DNA from: Epiperipatus broadwayi
Lineage: Eukaryota > Onychophora > Udeonychophora > Euonychophora > Peripatidae
Direction: 5' to 3'
DNA: 64,000 nucleotides
Assembly (NCBI GenBank): GCA_028023455.1
Contig: JAQFVV010000018.1
Location: 6,783,800 to 6,847,799 of the forward strand
Shown here: positions 48,424-61,400 of the stretch, piece by piece
Layout of the letters: every line of letters starts with the position of its first letter
Position numbering within the stretch: the first letter of the stretch is position 1
Translations under genes and position numbers: made by a program
The notes under the pieces: generated by a model
Told to the model about the DNA's origin: nothing
Seen by the model: only the letters and a program-made list of their open reading frames with translations
Database searches by the model: none

Positions 48424-49437
48424 ATGAAAGATAGAGAGAACCCATGGAAAATCATGATACCAAATAAGATGAGGAGGCAATTGATCGAACATGCACACAA
48501 AACCTTGGGGCATGACGGGCCATGGAAAACCGAGGAAGCTTTGAGATGCCAATTTTACTGGCCAGGTATATACGCCCAGATCCCCTGTCAGTGTGTGCTT
48601 GGACCAAGTTCCTGAACAAGTCTTATGCCGGAACTATGAAACCCATAACTGCATCGAGGCCCAAATGAGTTAATTGCAATCGACCACTACGGCCCATTGC
48701 CCAAATTTAGAAATTTCCAATATCTACTCGTGACCTATGATGTTTTCTCCAAATATGTGCGAGCATATGCTGTCCGGGCTGCAGACTCAAGGAATATGAT
48801 TCGGACCCTCCAAGATAAACAATTCCCCGAGGTGAGAAAACCTACTTCGGTCTTATCAGATCATGGTTCAGCCTTCACCTCTAAGGAATGGAAAAACTGG
48901 CTGGTGAAGCAACAACTTACTCATCGGTTGACATCGATTAGGAATCCCCAATCTAACCCATGCAAAAGAGTCATGAGAGAGATAAATCGTCTCTTTCACA
49001 CCTACATCTCAACCAACCACCGGAATTGGGTAAATAAAACCCCAGAAATTGTTAACTGTATAAACCAGACAATAAATGAGTCTACCGGCTTTAAGCCTGA
49101 ACACCTGCATTATGGGAGGCCATGCCGCAATTTATTTCCAAATCTGGAGCCAATAGGTGAAATAGTTATTGACCCTATTTGTGACCAAGAAGCTGCCAGA
49201 ATACAGTTGGCCCAGGCAGCAAACAATCACATAAAAAGCGGACGGAAGCAATGTCACCAATTTCAGGAAGGGGATCAAGTATGGTTGAGATCCTCCAAAA
49301 CTAGCAATGCGGTAAAAAGGGAATTTAAAAATTTTTTTCTTTTATACAGTGGACCATACCTCATTCGGAGGAGATGCCATGAAAATGCTTTTTTATTGGA
49401 GGGAGAAAATGGGTGGAATGGCATCTACAATGCATGA
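48424..49437 (+). pseudogene. Ty3/gypsy integrase, active-site Glu replaced
   Basis: The zinc-binding part is RQLIEHAHKTLGHDGPWKT and RCQFYWPGIYAQI, with the second Cys pair disrupted by frameshifts at about 48600-48670. The catalytic core has ELIAIDHYGPLPKF (first Asp), SVLSDHGSAFTSKEW (second Asp) and NPQSNPCKRVMREINRLF, where the family Glu before RV is Lys. The C-terminal part includes FQEGDQVWLRSSKT and YSGPYLIRRRCHENAFLLE (the GPY/F module). No chromodomain follows. The frame ends at TGA 49435-49437. Confidence 0.88.
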
Positions 49438-49861
49438 CAATTGAAACCGTAAGTACCGCCTGACCCTGGGAGACAATAACCTAAGCTCAACAAAAATGGA
49501 CGGACTGACTTTGTAAGACCGATAGAGATGACATTTAAAAAAAAGACAGAACACTCTAGGAGATCCCATACTGGTTAAGGTACTGTAATTAAAAGGTAGA
49601 CTTAAAGGTAGCGCCCAATGTTATATATTTTTTTCTTTGTGTTATATATGAATATAGTTGCTAATTAGTTTTGTCAAAGAGGTTGAAAGGGAAGTTTAGG
49701 TAGGGTAAGTATGGTTGAGTTTACTAAAGCCAATGTAATAATAGAGTTCGAATCATGTAAATGTTGTTAAAATAAAAAGACCATGCTGTGCGTTTTCTCA
49801 TCACCTGAAATGATGTGTTAATTCTAAGTAGAATTCTTTTTTTTTATTGTTTTTTTTTTCA
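49438..49861 (+). other. 3' untranslated part of the Ty3 element
   Basis: About 420 bp lie between integrase and the polypurine tract. Nothing else is recognised. Confidence 0.6.
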
Positions 49862-49874
49862 TATCAGGGGAATA
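49862..49874 (+). promoter_or_regulatory. Polypurine tract of the Ty3 element
   Basis: CAGGGGAATA directly precedes the 3' LTR and follows a T-rich run, as expected of the plus-strand primer. Confidence 0.7.
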
Positions 49875-52800
49875 TAAAGCACTCAAATCTGTTGCACACA
49901 TTTGGCTTCACTTTCTGGTGATGTTTGAAACCTCCAAACATGGGTTCAAACCCAATCATTTAATCATAAACAACGAGGGAGTGAAGATATACCAATGTAC
50001 GTGATTGTTTATGGCTTTGTGAACTTTACATTCATCTAAAATTAATATACATATAAATTATATATTTCTATTGCCATAGACAGTCATGCATATGCATGTG
50101 TAACAGATAAAACTTAATAATTAAGAGCATTGTATTATGTATACTTTTATTCATATCTATTTTAATAGGGAGAAAGTTCGAAAGTGTACTGCAAATGTAT
50201 TAAACAAAAGACTTGCCGTATTCTAAATTTAGAAAGAATCTGTTTTTATTCTAATACAGGTTTATTTAAATTTCACGTTACTTAACATATATTCCACAGG
50301 TTTATTTTCAGCCTAAAATAGATTACAACCAGCTCTCTCAAACTTGATCTTGCTCATCTTTCAAAATTTGCTGTATCATTGTAACCGTTAACATACATCC
50401 GGAGATTACACAAAGGCAGTCATGAATGAGTATAAATACCACCGCATTTTCTAACTAAAGGAGCCCTACATGTTATTTTCTAATGCTGTTGCTGGGGGAA
50501 GTTACATCACTCAAAAACGTAAAATGGTGAGTGAGTAGAATTTAGATTTGCTTCCCCGATCTTTCCAAGATCTAACCAATACCGAAGTACTCGTAAGCCA
50601 TCGTGTCCAAACTACTGCCAAAATAAACTGTATATTAGATAAGGAATGGACTGAAACTCCAATTTTGTCAAAATACTGCTAAATTAACTATATTTCGTAA
50701 AACATGGAACCAACACGTGTGCATACGGCCGTGAAGTCATCTGAAAGAAAGGTAATTCCCTGCTGCAAAATGAACTCTAATGCTGTCATCTTAATAATCC
50801 TCTTAATCATAAAAAGTAAACTTCAACCTTCGATAATGTTAATTCCAATCACCTAATGTATGTCTTTTTAAATATCTTTAGTTTTGTAATCCTTATAATT
50901 TCAAAATGTAATTGCTTATTTTTCCATCAGTAATGCTAAACCGATTAATTGCTTAAACATGACCTTCTTTTTGAATTTTTTTGCTTTTATATTTAAATTG
51001 TATTTTACTTTCTAAACTCGAATGCTAGGTTTTCACTCCTATTGTATTTTTATTTTAAATGCGACAAATTTCTTTTATTTAATATTATGCAAATCATACT
51101 AATTTTAATATGCTAATAACTCAATCTGGCGAATCAATCTTATTTTATTTTTGCTATTCCGCCATTAGGGAATATTTAACCGTAAACATAAGTTTTCTTA
51201 CTACAATCTAAAATTCACCCGATTGAGAAGTACTCCTAAACTATGTTCTATTAATTAATATTATGCCATATAATGCTATTTAAACTAAGTTATTTACTAT
51301 TATTTCATGCTATTGATCAATATTATAGAAGTTCCATATTAAATAAATTAAATTCAGATCCTCATTTTAAGTGATGATTCATTATATAAGTAGCCCGCCA
51401 CCTAACGATAATATAAGTAATTAATTTCCCAGGCGTGTTAATATGCATTTAGCGAAGGGATTCTTAATTTTTATATTCTATTAGTAATATGTCAGATAAG
51501 TTCTTTAAGTAAACTGTATGCCCCCTATTTGGGATTGCTTGCACATAATTATTTCATTACGCTAGGCTTAATTACTATTTTAGGCCAGATAAATCAGGGT
51601 TAAGACAAACCTGAAAGCCTTCACAGCGTGTCCCGATGATAGCATTCATAAATCAAAAGTTGCTTCATCATACTTTCTCTTGTTATTGGAATCCATAAAG
51701 CACATTTCTCGGCAGGGTGTGGAGGCCGCAATTCCCACAGATTGTACTGGTTGTGTAAGCGCTGCTATGGGTTAACATTTGACAAATCGGAACCATGGTA
51801 TCTTGCTGACCACCTCCTCGGATGCTATCTGTCACAAGTGCAGATAAGCCTATATTCTTTGTCCTCAAGTTGATGAAGCTTCTCGTCCTCTCAAACATTG
51901 TCATCCGGTCTGCATGTTATCGTTCATCCTTCCTCATATATTTTAGATGCCGTAAGCCATGATGATATGACTTTCCTAAGTTATCCCAAGTTCTCGTTAT
52001 AATATAAATTTAATTTGCCTTATTATATATTATCGCTTACTAGCGCTGCCCATCCTTCGTTTAATCGCTATTAAATACGTTAATAATTAACTATTAATAA
52101 AAACCATAAATGTCGAGTCATGTAACAATGTCAAAATAGTTATGCTTTTCCTTATTCTTTTTATAAATCATAAGTGGTGAATCATCTCATAAGGTCCCAA
52201 AATAATTAATCTATTGTCAATGTAACTCGAATGAAATCCAAGTGTAATCCAAGCTCGCTAGTTCATTTATTATTTAAAATGTAATAGGTATAATAAAGCC
52301 CACTTACAATTATTGAATTTTGTTATATTCTATGTAACTTGAAATCTTATAAATATTCATTCTAAAAGCCCATGTATGGCTATTGTAGTCTGTCATAGTT
52401 TTAGTGATTTAAAAATATCATAGCGTGAGTAATAGAAACCCGGTAAATTGTATTAGCATATTAAGCCGCATCGGTTCAAATAATTAATTTCTTACCACTT
52501 ATGTTTAGTAATGCATATCCATCAACCCTTAAGATATGTTATTAAGGTTGATATGGAATGCCTAAGGGACCGTAAGTGAAACCTAGATCGAGTATTCTTT
52601 GTATAGTAAAGGTTCTAACTTATTGTAAATCTATATATCCAGCTATTCACATATTAATCGATTCTTATTATTAATATCATGCTAAATAAATTCATATTTA
52701 ATAATCTATCTTTTGGAGATTCTATTGGTTCATGCATGCACATCTGTTATTATATTGCATTATCATTTAGTTAAGCATTAGATCTCTTGTGTCTCTGCTG

Positions 52801-53000
52801 ACCCTCTGGGCCAGAGATAATTGAAAGATAGGCTGCTATCATCAGAAATGTTGTTTGTAATGGGATAGACTTGGGAAGTGGGCAATAGGGCGGAGTTCAT
52901 GAGTATCCCTGACCTGTGTATCTCGTATATGATTGAACTCTAGGTACTTTTGCTTAAATGCTAAGTCTTGTTAGATGAACATACAATTCTGACTGGTACA
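49875..53000 (+). mobile_element. 3' LTR of the Ty3/gypsy element (3,126 bp)
   Basis: It starts TAAAGCACTC (the TG end has become TA) and ends GACTGGTACA. ATATAT follows, matching the left flank, so a 4- or 6-bp duplication in an AT run is likely. In the first 160 bp I count about 10 differences from the 5' LTR, and 13 in 222 bp at 51683-51904, so divergence is roughly 6 percent in those parts. Many differences exchange CG with TG or CA. Confidence 0.9.
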
Positions 53001-53587
53001 ATATATATATATAGAAAAATTTTGATAACTTACTTCCATCATGGACTTACAATTTGTCAAGTGATGATGATCTCGATTTGGTACAGCAGTTGATCGGCAT
53101 AGTTACAATTTGGCATGCTAGTGAATGTATTATACATCTCTCTATCACTCTCCACCTACATCTCTATCTAGATAAATAATTTGAAATGAGTTTTAGATGG
53201 TCCACACTGCATCTTGAGTTACTGACAAGTCTGATCTACTTAACATGTTCTATGAGATAACTTCTCTTCTGATATATAATGGAGGTATCTATGAAACAAA
53301 GGAGCCTCTGTAAAGGAATAAACGACCCTATTAGTACTCTTGTGATAACACTTAAGTGAACATCCAGAGTTTAATGCAAGCATGTTTCTCCAAATAGGAA
53401 CACATATGCTAAGAAAGCTGTTTTATATCATTCTTAAAAAGTCATTTCTAAGAATAACTAACCTGGAAATTATTTTAGATTTAACTTTATATAAATGAGG
53501 AAATAAATTAGTTTATGATTCAAGGTTACTTCTAAATAGCATGGATAGTCTTATGTTTCAATATATCATTGTAAAAAATTATATTAA
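53001..53587. other. AT-rich intergenic sequence
   Basis: Nothing is recognised apart from the AT run at the LTR edge. Confidence 0.55.
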
Positions 53588-54088
53588 ACCACTAAACATC
53601 ACATGATAAGCATTTCTTATGCTTGCTCATAACTGTTATTAAAACAGGCAAAACTCTCCATACAATAGTGCCACTCAGTGCAAGCCAATCCTGCCTAATG
53701 GGATAGTGGTGGCTATGGTTATTAAAGAACCAAAGATACCAAAATGTATGGATACTAAACTGAGTTCAGACCTATATGACTATATAAGCTAATGAGCTTG
53801 GATTGAAAATATTATTGTGTTTTCAATTTTATTCTCATAATTTTGTAGTTATGTAGAGATAAAAGGTGGCTTCTGGAAGGTTGCATTAGATCCTAAGATC
53901 TAGGTGCAGGGCTCTCAGATCCAAGGCTCCTCACTGATGAAAGCCACAAGTTAGAAACTAGTTTGGAGATATTGGATGAGTAGGCACTAGATTGGGATTT
54001 TATGCACAAGCCTTCTTGCATACATTGATTACTCTGGCTTGCATTGAGTGGTACCACTGTATGGAAAGTTTTGGCTGTTTTAAAAAAT
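53588..54088 (+). mobile_element. Family B hammerhead repeat, copy 2, with inverted ends
   Basis: It shares head, ribozyme region and tail with 29975-30205. In addition, about 46 bp near the start (53642-53690, AAAACAGGCAAAACTCTCC and GCCACTCAGTGCAAGCC) are the reverse complement of the tail (about 54030-54075, GGCTTGCATTGAGTGG and AAAGTTTTGGCTGTTTT). The copy therefore has an inverted piece of its own tail upstream, in line with the direct-plus-inverted layout of families A and C. No protein is encoded. Confidence 0.6.
53920..53976 (+). ncRNA. Hammerhead ribozyme fold, type I (family B)
   Basis: Core CTGATGA (53934-53940) and GAA (53954-53956) are intact. Stem III is AC-TA-GT and the cleavage site is after GTT (T at 53963). 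Inner stem I is TCCTCA with TGGAGA (one mismatch), and outer stem I is TCCAA with TTGGA. Stem II is weak (AGC with GTT, including a G-T pair). Probably slower than the copy at 30037, or inactive. Confidence 0.7.
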
Positions 54089-54853
54089 TATATTCAGACT
54101 ATGAGATGTTTTCCTGTTATTTAGGTTAAAAGTTGAGCATACTGTCTTCATTGGATTAAAAATATGATTTAATCTATTGAAATTAATATTCAATCTTTGG
54201 AAACATTTTTTAAACTTTTCACATCTTTATTAAAAAAAATTTCTGGAAAGTTATTCTTTTGTAAGGTCAAAGCAATATTATCAGCATAGGTAAATTTTCT
54301 GCAATTGGAAGATAACTGTTGAATATATTAATTTGTGATTGATTTTGTTTGTAACAAATTGAATCTGCCATTTCAAAATATGCTTTCGTCACTTATTAGT
54401 GCACAGATTAAACCTCTCACAACATATTCTATGTTTCTTATCCACAATGCTTTTATTATATCTTTAACATAAAATTAGAAACTATATTTTAATTATATCT
54501 TTAATATCCAATTAAAAATTATATTTCTATTCTTGTTAAATAAATTGTCTCTAATAAACATTTTAAACTTATTTTTGTATCTCTCATAAAAAACTTGGCT
54601 ATTTTATCTCTCATGAATTGTTTCATTTGATATTCACATATCTACATCCAAAACAACACATAAGACATTATTTTCATATGTTAAACATGACCATGTAGCC
54701 CTTTTCACTTAATTCTTGCATAATATGTCTAAAAAATTAAAGTATTGTTAAAGTCAGCCCCCTTTCCCTTTTACATCATTTATTTGTATTATTTTCCAAT
54801 TAGTCAAACAATATTTTTGATAACTGAAAATTACTCTTAAATAATTTATATTT
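54089..54853. other. AT-rich intergenic sequence
   Basis: Nothing is recognised. Confidence 0.55.
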
Positions 54854-54868
54854 AGTTATCAACCTTTT

Positions 54869-54968
54869 TTTTTCATGTGTCATAGCATCGTCTGGGAAGT
54901 GAACCTGCGAACCCAGGACAACTACTTGTAAGGCAGTTGTGCTGACCACTCAACCACCAACACTTGAC
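54869..54968 (-). mobile_element. Minimal tRNA-derived SINE, second copy
   Basis: On the minus strand it reads GTGTTGGTGGTTGAGTGGTC (A-box region), an anticodon-arm-like hairpin (AACTGC, CTTACAA, GTAGTT), GGTTCACTTCCC (B-box-like), and an A-tail after GACACATG. A duplication of about 15 bp with one mismatch (AGTTAYCAACCTTTT) flanks it at 54854-54868 and 54969-54984. The stretch between anticodon arm and B box is long, as in class II tRNAs, but I cannot name the parent tRNA. Confidence 0.75.
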
Positions 54969-55214
54969 AGTTACCAACCTTTTTATTGCCAGTTCTTCCA
55001 AAAAAATAAACAAACAAACACATATATACCTTTTTTGCTCTTTCTCTACCATTTGTTATCATACTTTTTTTTTGCTTATTTTTATAAAAATATCTAAAAA
55101 TATTTTCTTGTCTTTTCTGCTTATGCACAAAAATATATTACCAGAAAGAATAAGACATGTTGAAAATGCAATCTCTTAGATTCATTATATGTATTTTAAT
55201 ACCACTTCCTAATT

Positions 55215-55725
55215 ATTTTATGCTAGTGTGATGTGATGCCCTATGGCTTCTCTTTTCTTGGAGTCAGGAATCTTTCAGCCATTGTGATCAGAGAAACTTG
55301 TTAGCCAACTTTCCTCCCTTTCTATTCCCTATCCTAAATTTTTTCCATATTCTTCTTTATCCCACTCTATCCCATTTCCACATTATATTTATCCATTCTA
55401 TGGTCTTTATATCAAATTCCCTATCTTTTTCCAAATCCAGCATAAAAACCAAGAACCGACTTCTTGTATAATCACTTTGTTTATATTTATTCTCCCACAA
55501 CTTCATTGTTTGTAAATATATCATTTTATATAGCGCGATGTTTATAAACTGTAATATTTAAACAGCATTACGCTGTTTGTATCCTTTCCGCTTATAAGCA
55601 TTTACAATCAATTAACAGATAACTTGTAGACTAAATCATTCACATTTCTCCATTTACATGTTGTTGCTAATGATCCTGTTCGAGCCTTGAACAGAAAACT
55701 AATTTTTTTTGCTATTGTCATGAAT
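55215..55725 (-). pseudogene. 3' end of a purine-biased LINE copy
   Basis: On the minus strand it matches 26330-26795. ELIHDNSKKN is close to ELIYDNSKES, then come MKLWENKYKQSD against MKLWENRCEQSD, FLVFMLDLEKDREFDIKTIEW, and IMWKWDRV against MLWKWDGA. The 3' end has AGAGAAGCC and GCATCACATCACA. The frame has stops, so it is a dead, 5'-truncated copy. It shows that the LINE at 21285 is one member of a family. Confidence 0.75.
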
Positions 55726-57894
55726 TAATTCACATCCAATATTCTATTTACTTCTACATATATTTAAACTCTTTTTATTTCCTTACTAATTCTCCATTTC
55801 TTCAACTTCCTATTTTTTATTAATGTATCTCTCATATAAAAACTTGACTATCCCATTTCTCCTTGAATTGTATCCTTTGCTATCCACACATCACAATAGG
55901 CAGTGGTGCCATCTTTTTTCATTTGTGAACATTAATACAATTCTAATTTATATCAATTTAAATTACAGCTTTATTTTAAAACTTCAAATCATCTTTAAAT
56001 ATTAAACATAAATTATACTACTATATATAGACACTTAATTTATGATCTAAATTTTAATTTTACTTTAAGGATTAAATCTATATTGTAATCATAAATAAAT
56101 ATAAGATCACAAACTTAAGAATCACTTCTACTTATGAACATTAATAATATAAATGTATTTTAATAACAATCTTAACTTAATTAAATTTCTTTCACTTTAT
56201 AAAAAAATAGTCCAAGCCACCAGAAAAATGCAAATAATTTCTACATCATGCTTAATCTCATTCAGATGAGATTATATTGCATATTTCATCTTTAAAATTA
56301 AATAAAAGTTAAAAAAAATCTATGAATTTTATATTTAAAGAATAATTGTTTAGTGTTTATATATGGTAGTATAATTATGTCAATATTTAAAGATTTGGGA
56401 GTTTTAAAAACAAAACGTATAATTTAAATTAGTATCAGTTTTATTTCATATTTAAAAGTAAGAGTTGACTCAGCAAAAATATGTCGACTCAGCAAAAATA
56501 TGTCAAAATAGTCTGATGGTTTTTTTCTGATGATTTTGGACATTTATTTTTAAAATAAAAATACATTGGTTTTGATCATAATTAAAATAAATTTAGATTA
56601 ATATTAATTTACATCTATAAAAATTATAATAAATACATTTTGAGGCATAAATCTGAAGTTTTACAATTGATGCATTTCATTAAGATGAATAATTGATCTC
56701 ATCTTACTATCTGATCTATTCATACTATTGCTATGTCATTTTTAATTTATGTTGAATCCCATTTCTACTTCTAACGTTTCTGCTTTGATAGTAAATATAC
56801 ATATCCATTTTTCAAATTTTTTTTTTTTAACTTCACAAAGTCTGATAATGTTTTATTTGATATTTCACAGCTCTTATGATTTGCAATCTTCCTATACGTA
56901 CATATATTTAAATAAATGATTATGAATAACAGCTTAGATTTATAACCAGGGAATTCTTTTTTTAACTCCTTCTATTTTTGGGTATCACTGTTCCCTTATG
57001 TTATAACTATAAAACATCAAGAAGAATGAGTAATATAATTTAGTTTTGTCCATCATGATAGTAAATGCAATAGGGAATCAGCATTTTCAGACACACACAC
57101 GCAAAGAAGCATTTATTTTGCTTTCAGATAAATCTACTGTGCTATCATTAAAAGTTATAGAAGATCTGAAGAGAAAGACTGTGGTGTTTTTTGGCTTAAA
57201 CTGAGAGATAAAAGTCATTAAACTCACCATGTTAGTAACCATAATAAATAATGTTACATTACAAAAACATCACCAACAATAACTATATGGAATGGGTATT
57301 AGAAATTACACGGGTTAACTTTTAAATAAAAAAATGATTGAATGTTTTATTATTCAGAAATTGTTAAAAAAGTCAAACATAGAAATTGTCAGAGCTGGTG
57401 GCAATCTAAGGACTTTCAACTCCGGAATCTATACCTCTATTAAGTGCACCAAATTTCTTTTGAATTATAAATTATGAGAATACAAGAATTAAACTTACTG
57501 TCAACAATTGAAAAAATTTGAAAATAATAATATAACACATGTATTTATTTAATTATATTTTAATACAAAGAATCATCTAAGAATAGAAAACTTAAAAAAA
57601 TCTGCACAAAATCTAAGTGTAGGAAAACATTGTAGTTTGTCTTTGATGAATTAATTTCATTGATCAAAATAATGGAAAAAGTCCACTTTTTCCACTTGTA
57701 CAAGAGTGATATTTTGTTGGTTGAATCTAATAGAGTAGATAAGATTTCAGCCATCTAAAATAAAATATGCAATTTTTAGTGCAAAAATGTAAAACCACCT
57801 TTTGGTGATTGCATAAAAATAGAATGATTAAAACTGGTGGCAGATGTATTTGTTAAATATTGTTATCACATTTGTTCTTAAAACCATATATATA
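55726..57894. other. AT-rich intergenic sequence
   Basis: No gene is recognised. A 19-bp tandem duplication (GACTCAGCAAAAATATGTC) lies at about 56466-56504. Confidence 0.5.
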
Positions 57895-58160
57895 AAGTAC
57901 TAGAGAAGATTTAGAAAATTATAGATCAATTAATATTTACTCCATCATCTATACACTTTTTACTAAAATTTCATGTAAAAGATTTATTCAAAATAATTAG
58001 ATTTGTTCAGTGAAAAGAATTAGAACATTTAGAAATGAATACTTCCCATGAATCATCTTTAAGTAGTAACAAATGATTATTACTATGCATTTAAGAACAT
58101 TGATTGATCCCTAGTATAAACTATATTTCTTCTATGATTAAGTAAGTCATTTTAAAATAT
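57895..58160 (+). pseudogene. RTE-like RT fragment, heavily decayed
   Basis: The plus-strand frame gives TREDLENYRSINIYSIIYTL and FTKISCKRFIQNN, then, with stops and shifts, IRTFRNEYFP. This parallels the RTE segment EDIRNYRPISLLSVLYKIFT, its KII..RL and its QAGF region. Only the first RT boxes are legible. Confidence 0.55.
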
Positions 58161-60699
58161 TTGACTTGAGATGACAGCAATTTCTGTATGAAAAAAAGTG
58201 TTCTTTATTTTTTTATACATTCAAAAGTCATATGAAGCAACCACATATTCTTAATAAAGTTAGCTACAAATCATTTCCATAAGCTAACACAATTATTAAG
58301 TTCCATTGTAATGTATGGTTAGTTTTGTCAAAAGACTAGAAAGTAGACACATACAACTATTATTCTATGACAAATACCTGAACTAATAATGTGCAATATA
58401 ATAAATAAAAATTTTCAGATGTGGTTTGGCTTGAGTGGTTATAAAATAAACTGTATTAATTTTTTTTTGAAATTTTATAAAAATATTGCTGTATTAGTCT
58501 TCACAAATTTGGAATAGAGAGAGGTGTTCAGCACGTGAGTTAATTTCTTCAAAATTATTTTAAGCTACTTATGTTTTTAAACGTCTAATTAAGAACATTA
58601 TAAGAAATATAAAATTAGGTTTAGCACACGAAAGAAGTTAATTAGTGATTAGAAATAATCTCATCCAAGTAATACATTTTCTATGTTTTTATATGAAGTT
58701 GTGAAACATAAAATCGTGAAAGATGATTAAGTTTTAATTAAATTTCTTTTATGTTTTTAATATTTAATTATGAAACATAAGTTTTGAATTTTAAAAAATT
58801 AAATTGGTACATATTTTTTAAAATATGATAATATACTGGGTCTATGTTATAAGGGCAGCTTACAATCCTATCAAAACCAGCCTTTATTTATCCACACCAC
58901 CAAACCAAACCTATTCAAAACATAAGCTTAACTAATAGATAGTTGAATATGCACTATCCTTTCTTTTAAACACACACACACAAACACACAACACACACAC
59001 ACACATATATATATATACACACGCGATAAATGTTTGTTTTGTTAAAGTTAAACAAATGTCACAATAAACTAATTTCTCTTATTTAATGAAAAATAAAAAC
59101 CCAGTTAAAGAAATCATTTAAATATATATATATACCAACAATAAATTAATTATCAATGTATTGTACATCATGAATTGAGATATAGACTTAGTAAACATAG
59201 GACGATCCAATGTCAAGCTAATCACTAAGCAACAGAGTATGGAAAATAAAATTAGAAGTCTCTTACATAACTTTATTTTTAACCACAACCAATATAAAAT
59301 AAGCAACAATAAGCAGCTAGTGCAATGTGAAAGGAAATGAAAAAGTTACTATACCAAACACCGGAAACTAAACATGTTATAAAAGCAAACCCAGTTCATT
59401 TCCATCATCTTTTGTTATTTTTCAAATAATGCATTAACTATATAAAGCCAACATCCCAAGACCGAATGTTTGAATGCAAAAGAAGATGGATGACTCATTC
59501 AAATATTCTGAATTATCCATATAATTTTCTTAGTGCAAAATCATAAGAAATTACAAATGACATTTAAATAGAGGAAAGTGTGATAAATTTGTGTGGCTTA
59601 ATAAAATAACTGAACTAATTTTAAATTGATATTCCAAAAGCTGCACTATTATTCAGACACAGATAAAAAAGAAATAGAACTTCACCAGCATTTAAATAAA
59701 ATGAAATAATTTTTTTATAAGCCATTAAGAGCTGAATAGCAAATAAAGAAGAGTTAAATCTATTATAAACTGTGGTGCAATGTTTTCTGGATAAATTAAC
59801 AGTGCCATAGAACTGAATGCTACTGTCCTGACCCTGGAAGTGCAATGACTTAATCTACTTACCTGTATAATACCTAAAGGAACACCAAATGTCCCACACT
59901 AAATGTCTACATGAATCGAGAAGGAGAGCAACTGCAGAAAATAGATGCAATATTATTTCAAATGCATTGCCGAAAAATTCCAGTGAGTGATGAATAATTT
60001 ACTGAAGGAGAGTGATCTGAAGAGAGATACACTGTATCTATAAAAGACATTATTGCCAAATTTACAGACATTAACCAAGATGACCTAATAAATGTTTTGA
60101 TTTTATTATGTATTTTTTTAAATATATGTTTGTAAAATTCTAGTTTTATTTTATTTCCACACTTGGAAGCATGTCTACAAGTTGGAAGAATTTATTATAA
60201 GTGAAACAACAAAATGAAGGAAGTAAAATTATTAAGTTAGGTACATTATTTTTTATTTACATTAAATAAAGTTTGGATCAGCTTTCCTTCCATAGCAACT
60301 TGACATTGATCATCATGATATGGATTAAGGTAAGATCTTTGAGATTATTCCATATTTAGCACATATACTTATTACAAAACAGAGTTCATGTTATTTGTTC
60401 ATTGTTAACTAACAATAATTTATATTCATTTTTTTTAGTATAAATGATTAATCTTCTTGTATGGATGTTCTTTTCTAGCAACCATAGGAAATCATATATA
60501 GATAAGGGGTCCTCAACAAAGATGGAAAATTGCTAATTTGAATTGGAGGTAGTGTTCTGTTCTATCATGATGGTCGCTTGATGGCATTGATTCTAAGCAA
60601 AAACAGATATAATGTTCCTGGGTCAGTGATTCTATAGAACTATTGACTTTATTTCTGGAATAGGAAATAAAAATAAATTATATTATGATTTCTATAAAA
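58161..60699. other. AT-rich intergenic sequence with CA and TA repeats
   Basis: A compound (CA)n(TA)n microsatellite lies at about 58970-59025. 59920-60100 reads weakly protein-like on the plus strand (DIIAKFTDINQDDLINVLIL) but has no motif. No gene is recognised. Confidence 0.5.
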
Positions 60700-61400
60700 T
60701 TAAAAAAATTCAAACAAAATATAAAATGTAAGCCAACTTTTTGGGACAGTAATTAATCAGAGACTAGTTTTTGTGTGTGTGTGTGTGTCGATAAAAAAAA
60801 TTAAAAAAATTCAAACAAAATATAAAATGTAAGCCAACTTTTTGGGACAGTAATTAATCAGAGACTAGTTTTTGTGTGTGTGTGTGTCGATAAAAAAATA
60901 TGTTAGTTTCAAATAGCAACTAATAGTGCATTAGAGACTTTTTTGGACAGTAATTAATCAGTGACTGGTTTTTTGGGGTGTGTGTGTGTGGATATAAAAA
61001 ATTACTTTCCTTTTTTAAAAGAAAATGAGAACAAATTTTAATTTTTTTTGGGACCTTAATTAATCAGACACTGTGTTTTGAAAGCAAAGTCAATTATATT
61101 ACAACTTCCACAAAATATAACAAATTCAAACAAAATTTTACAATGAAAGTGGAGTTTGACCTTTTTGGGACAGTAATTAATCAGAGATGATATTTTTTTT
61201 TTGTATGTGTATATAAAAAGTTATGTTACTTTTTTAATAACAAATAATGGTAAATATAGCAGAGTCTTATTTGGACAGTAATTAATCAGAGACAGGCTTC
61301 TTTGGGTGTGTGTGGATTGGAAAAGTTATGATACTTTTTTAATAAAAAATAAAAGTAAATTTCATTCTTTTTTGGACAGTAATTAATCAGACATGGCATT
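60700..61400 (+). repeat. Seven spaced copies of a 19-bp motif (minisatellite-like array)
   Basis: GGACAGTAATTAATCAGA, or a one- or two-base variant, occurs near 60744, 60845, 60944, 61051, 61168, 61273 and 61375, spaced about 100-117 bp. Most copies are preceded by TTTT(T)G, and the first three and the sixth are followed by a GT-rich tract. The first two units are nearly identical (period 101 bp); the others have diverged between the motifs while the motif itself is kept. Confidence 0.85.
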
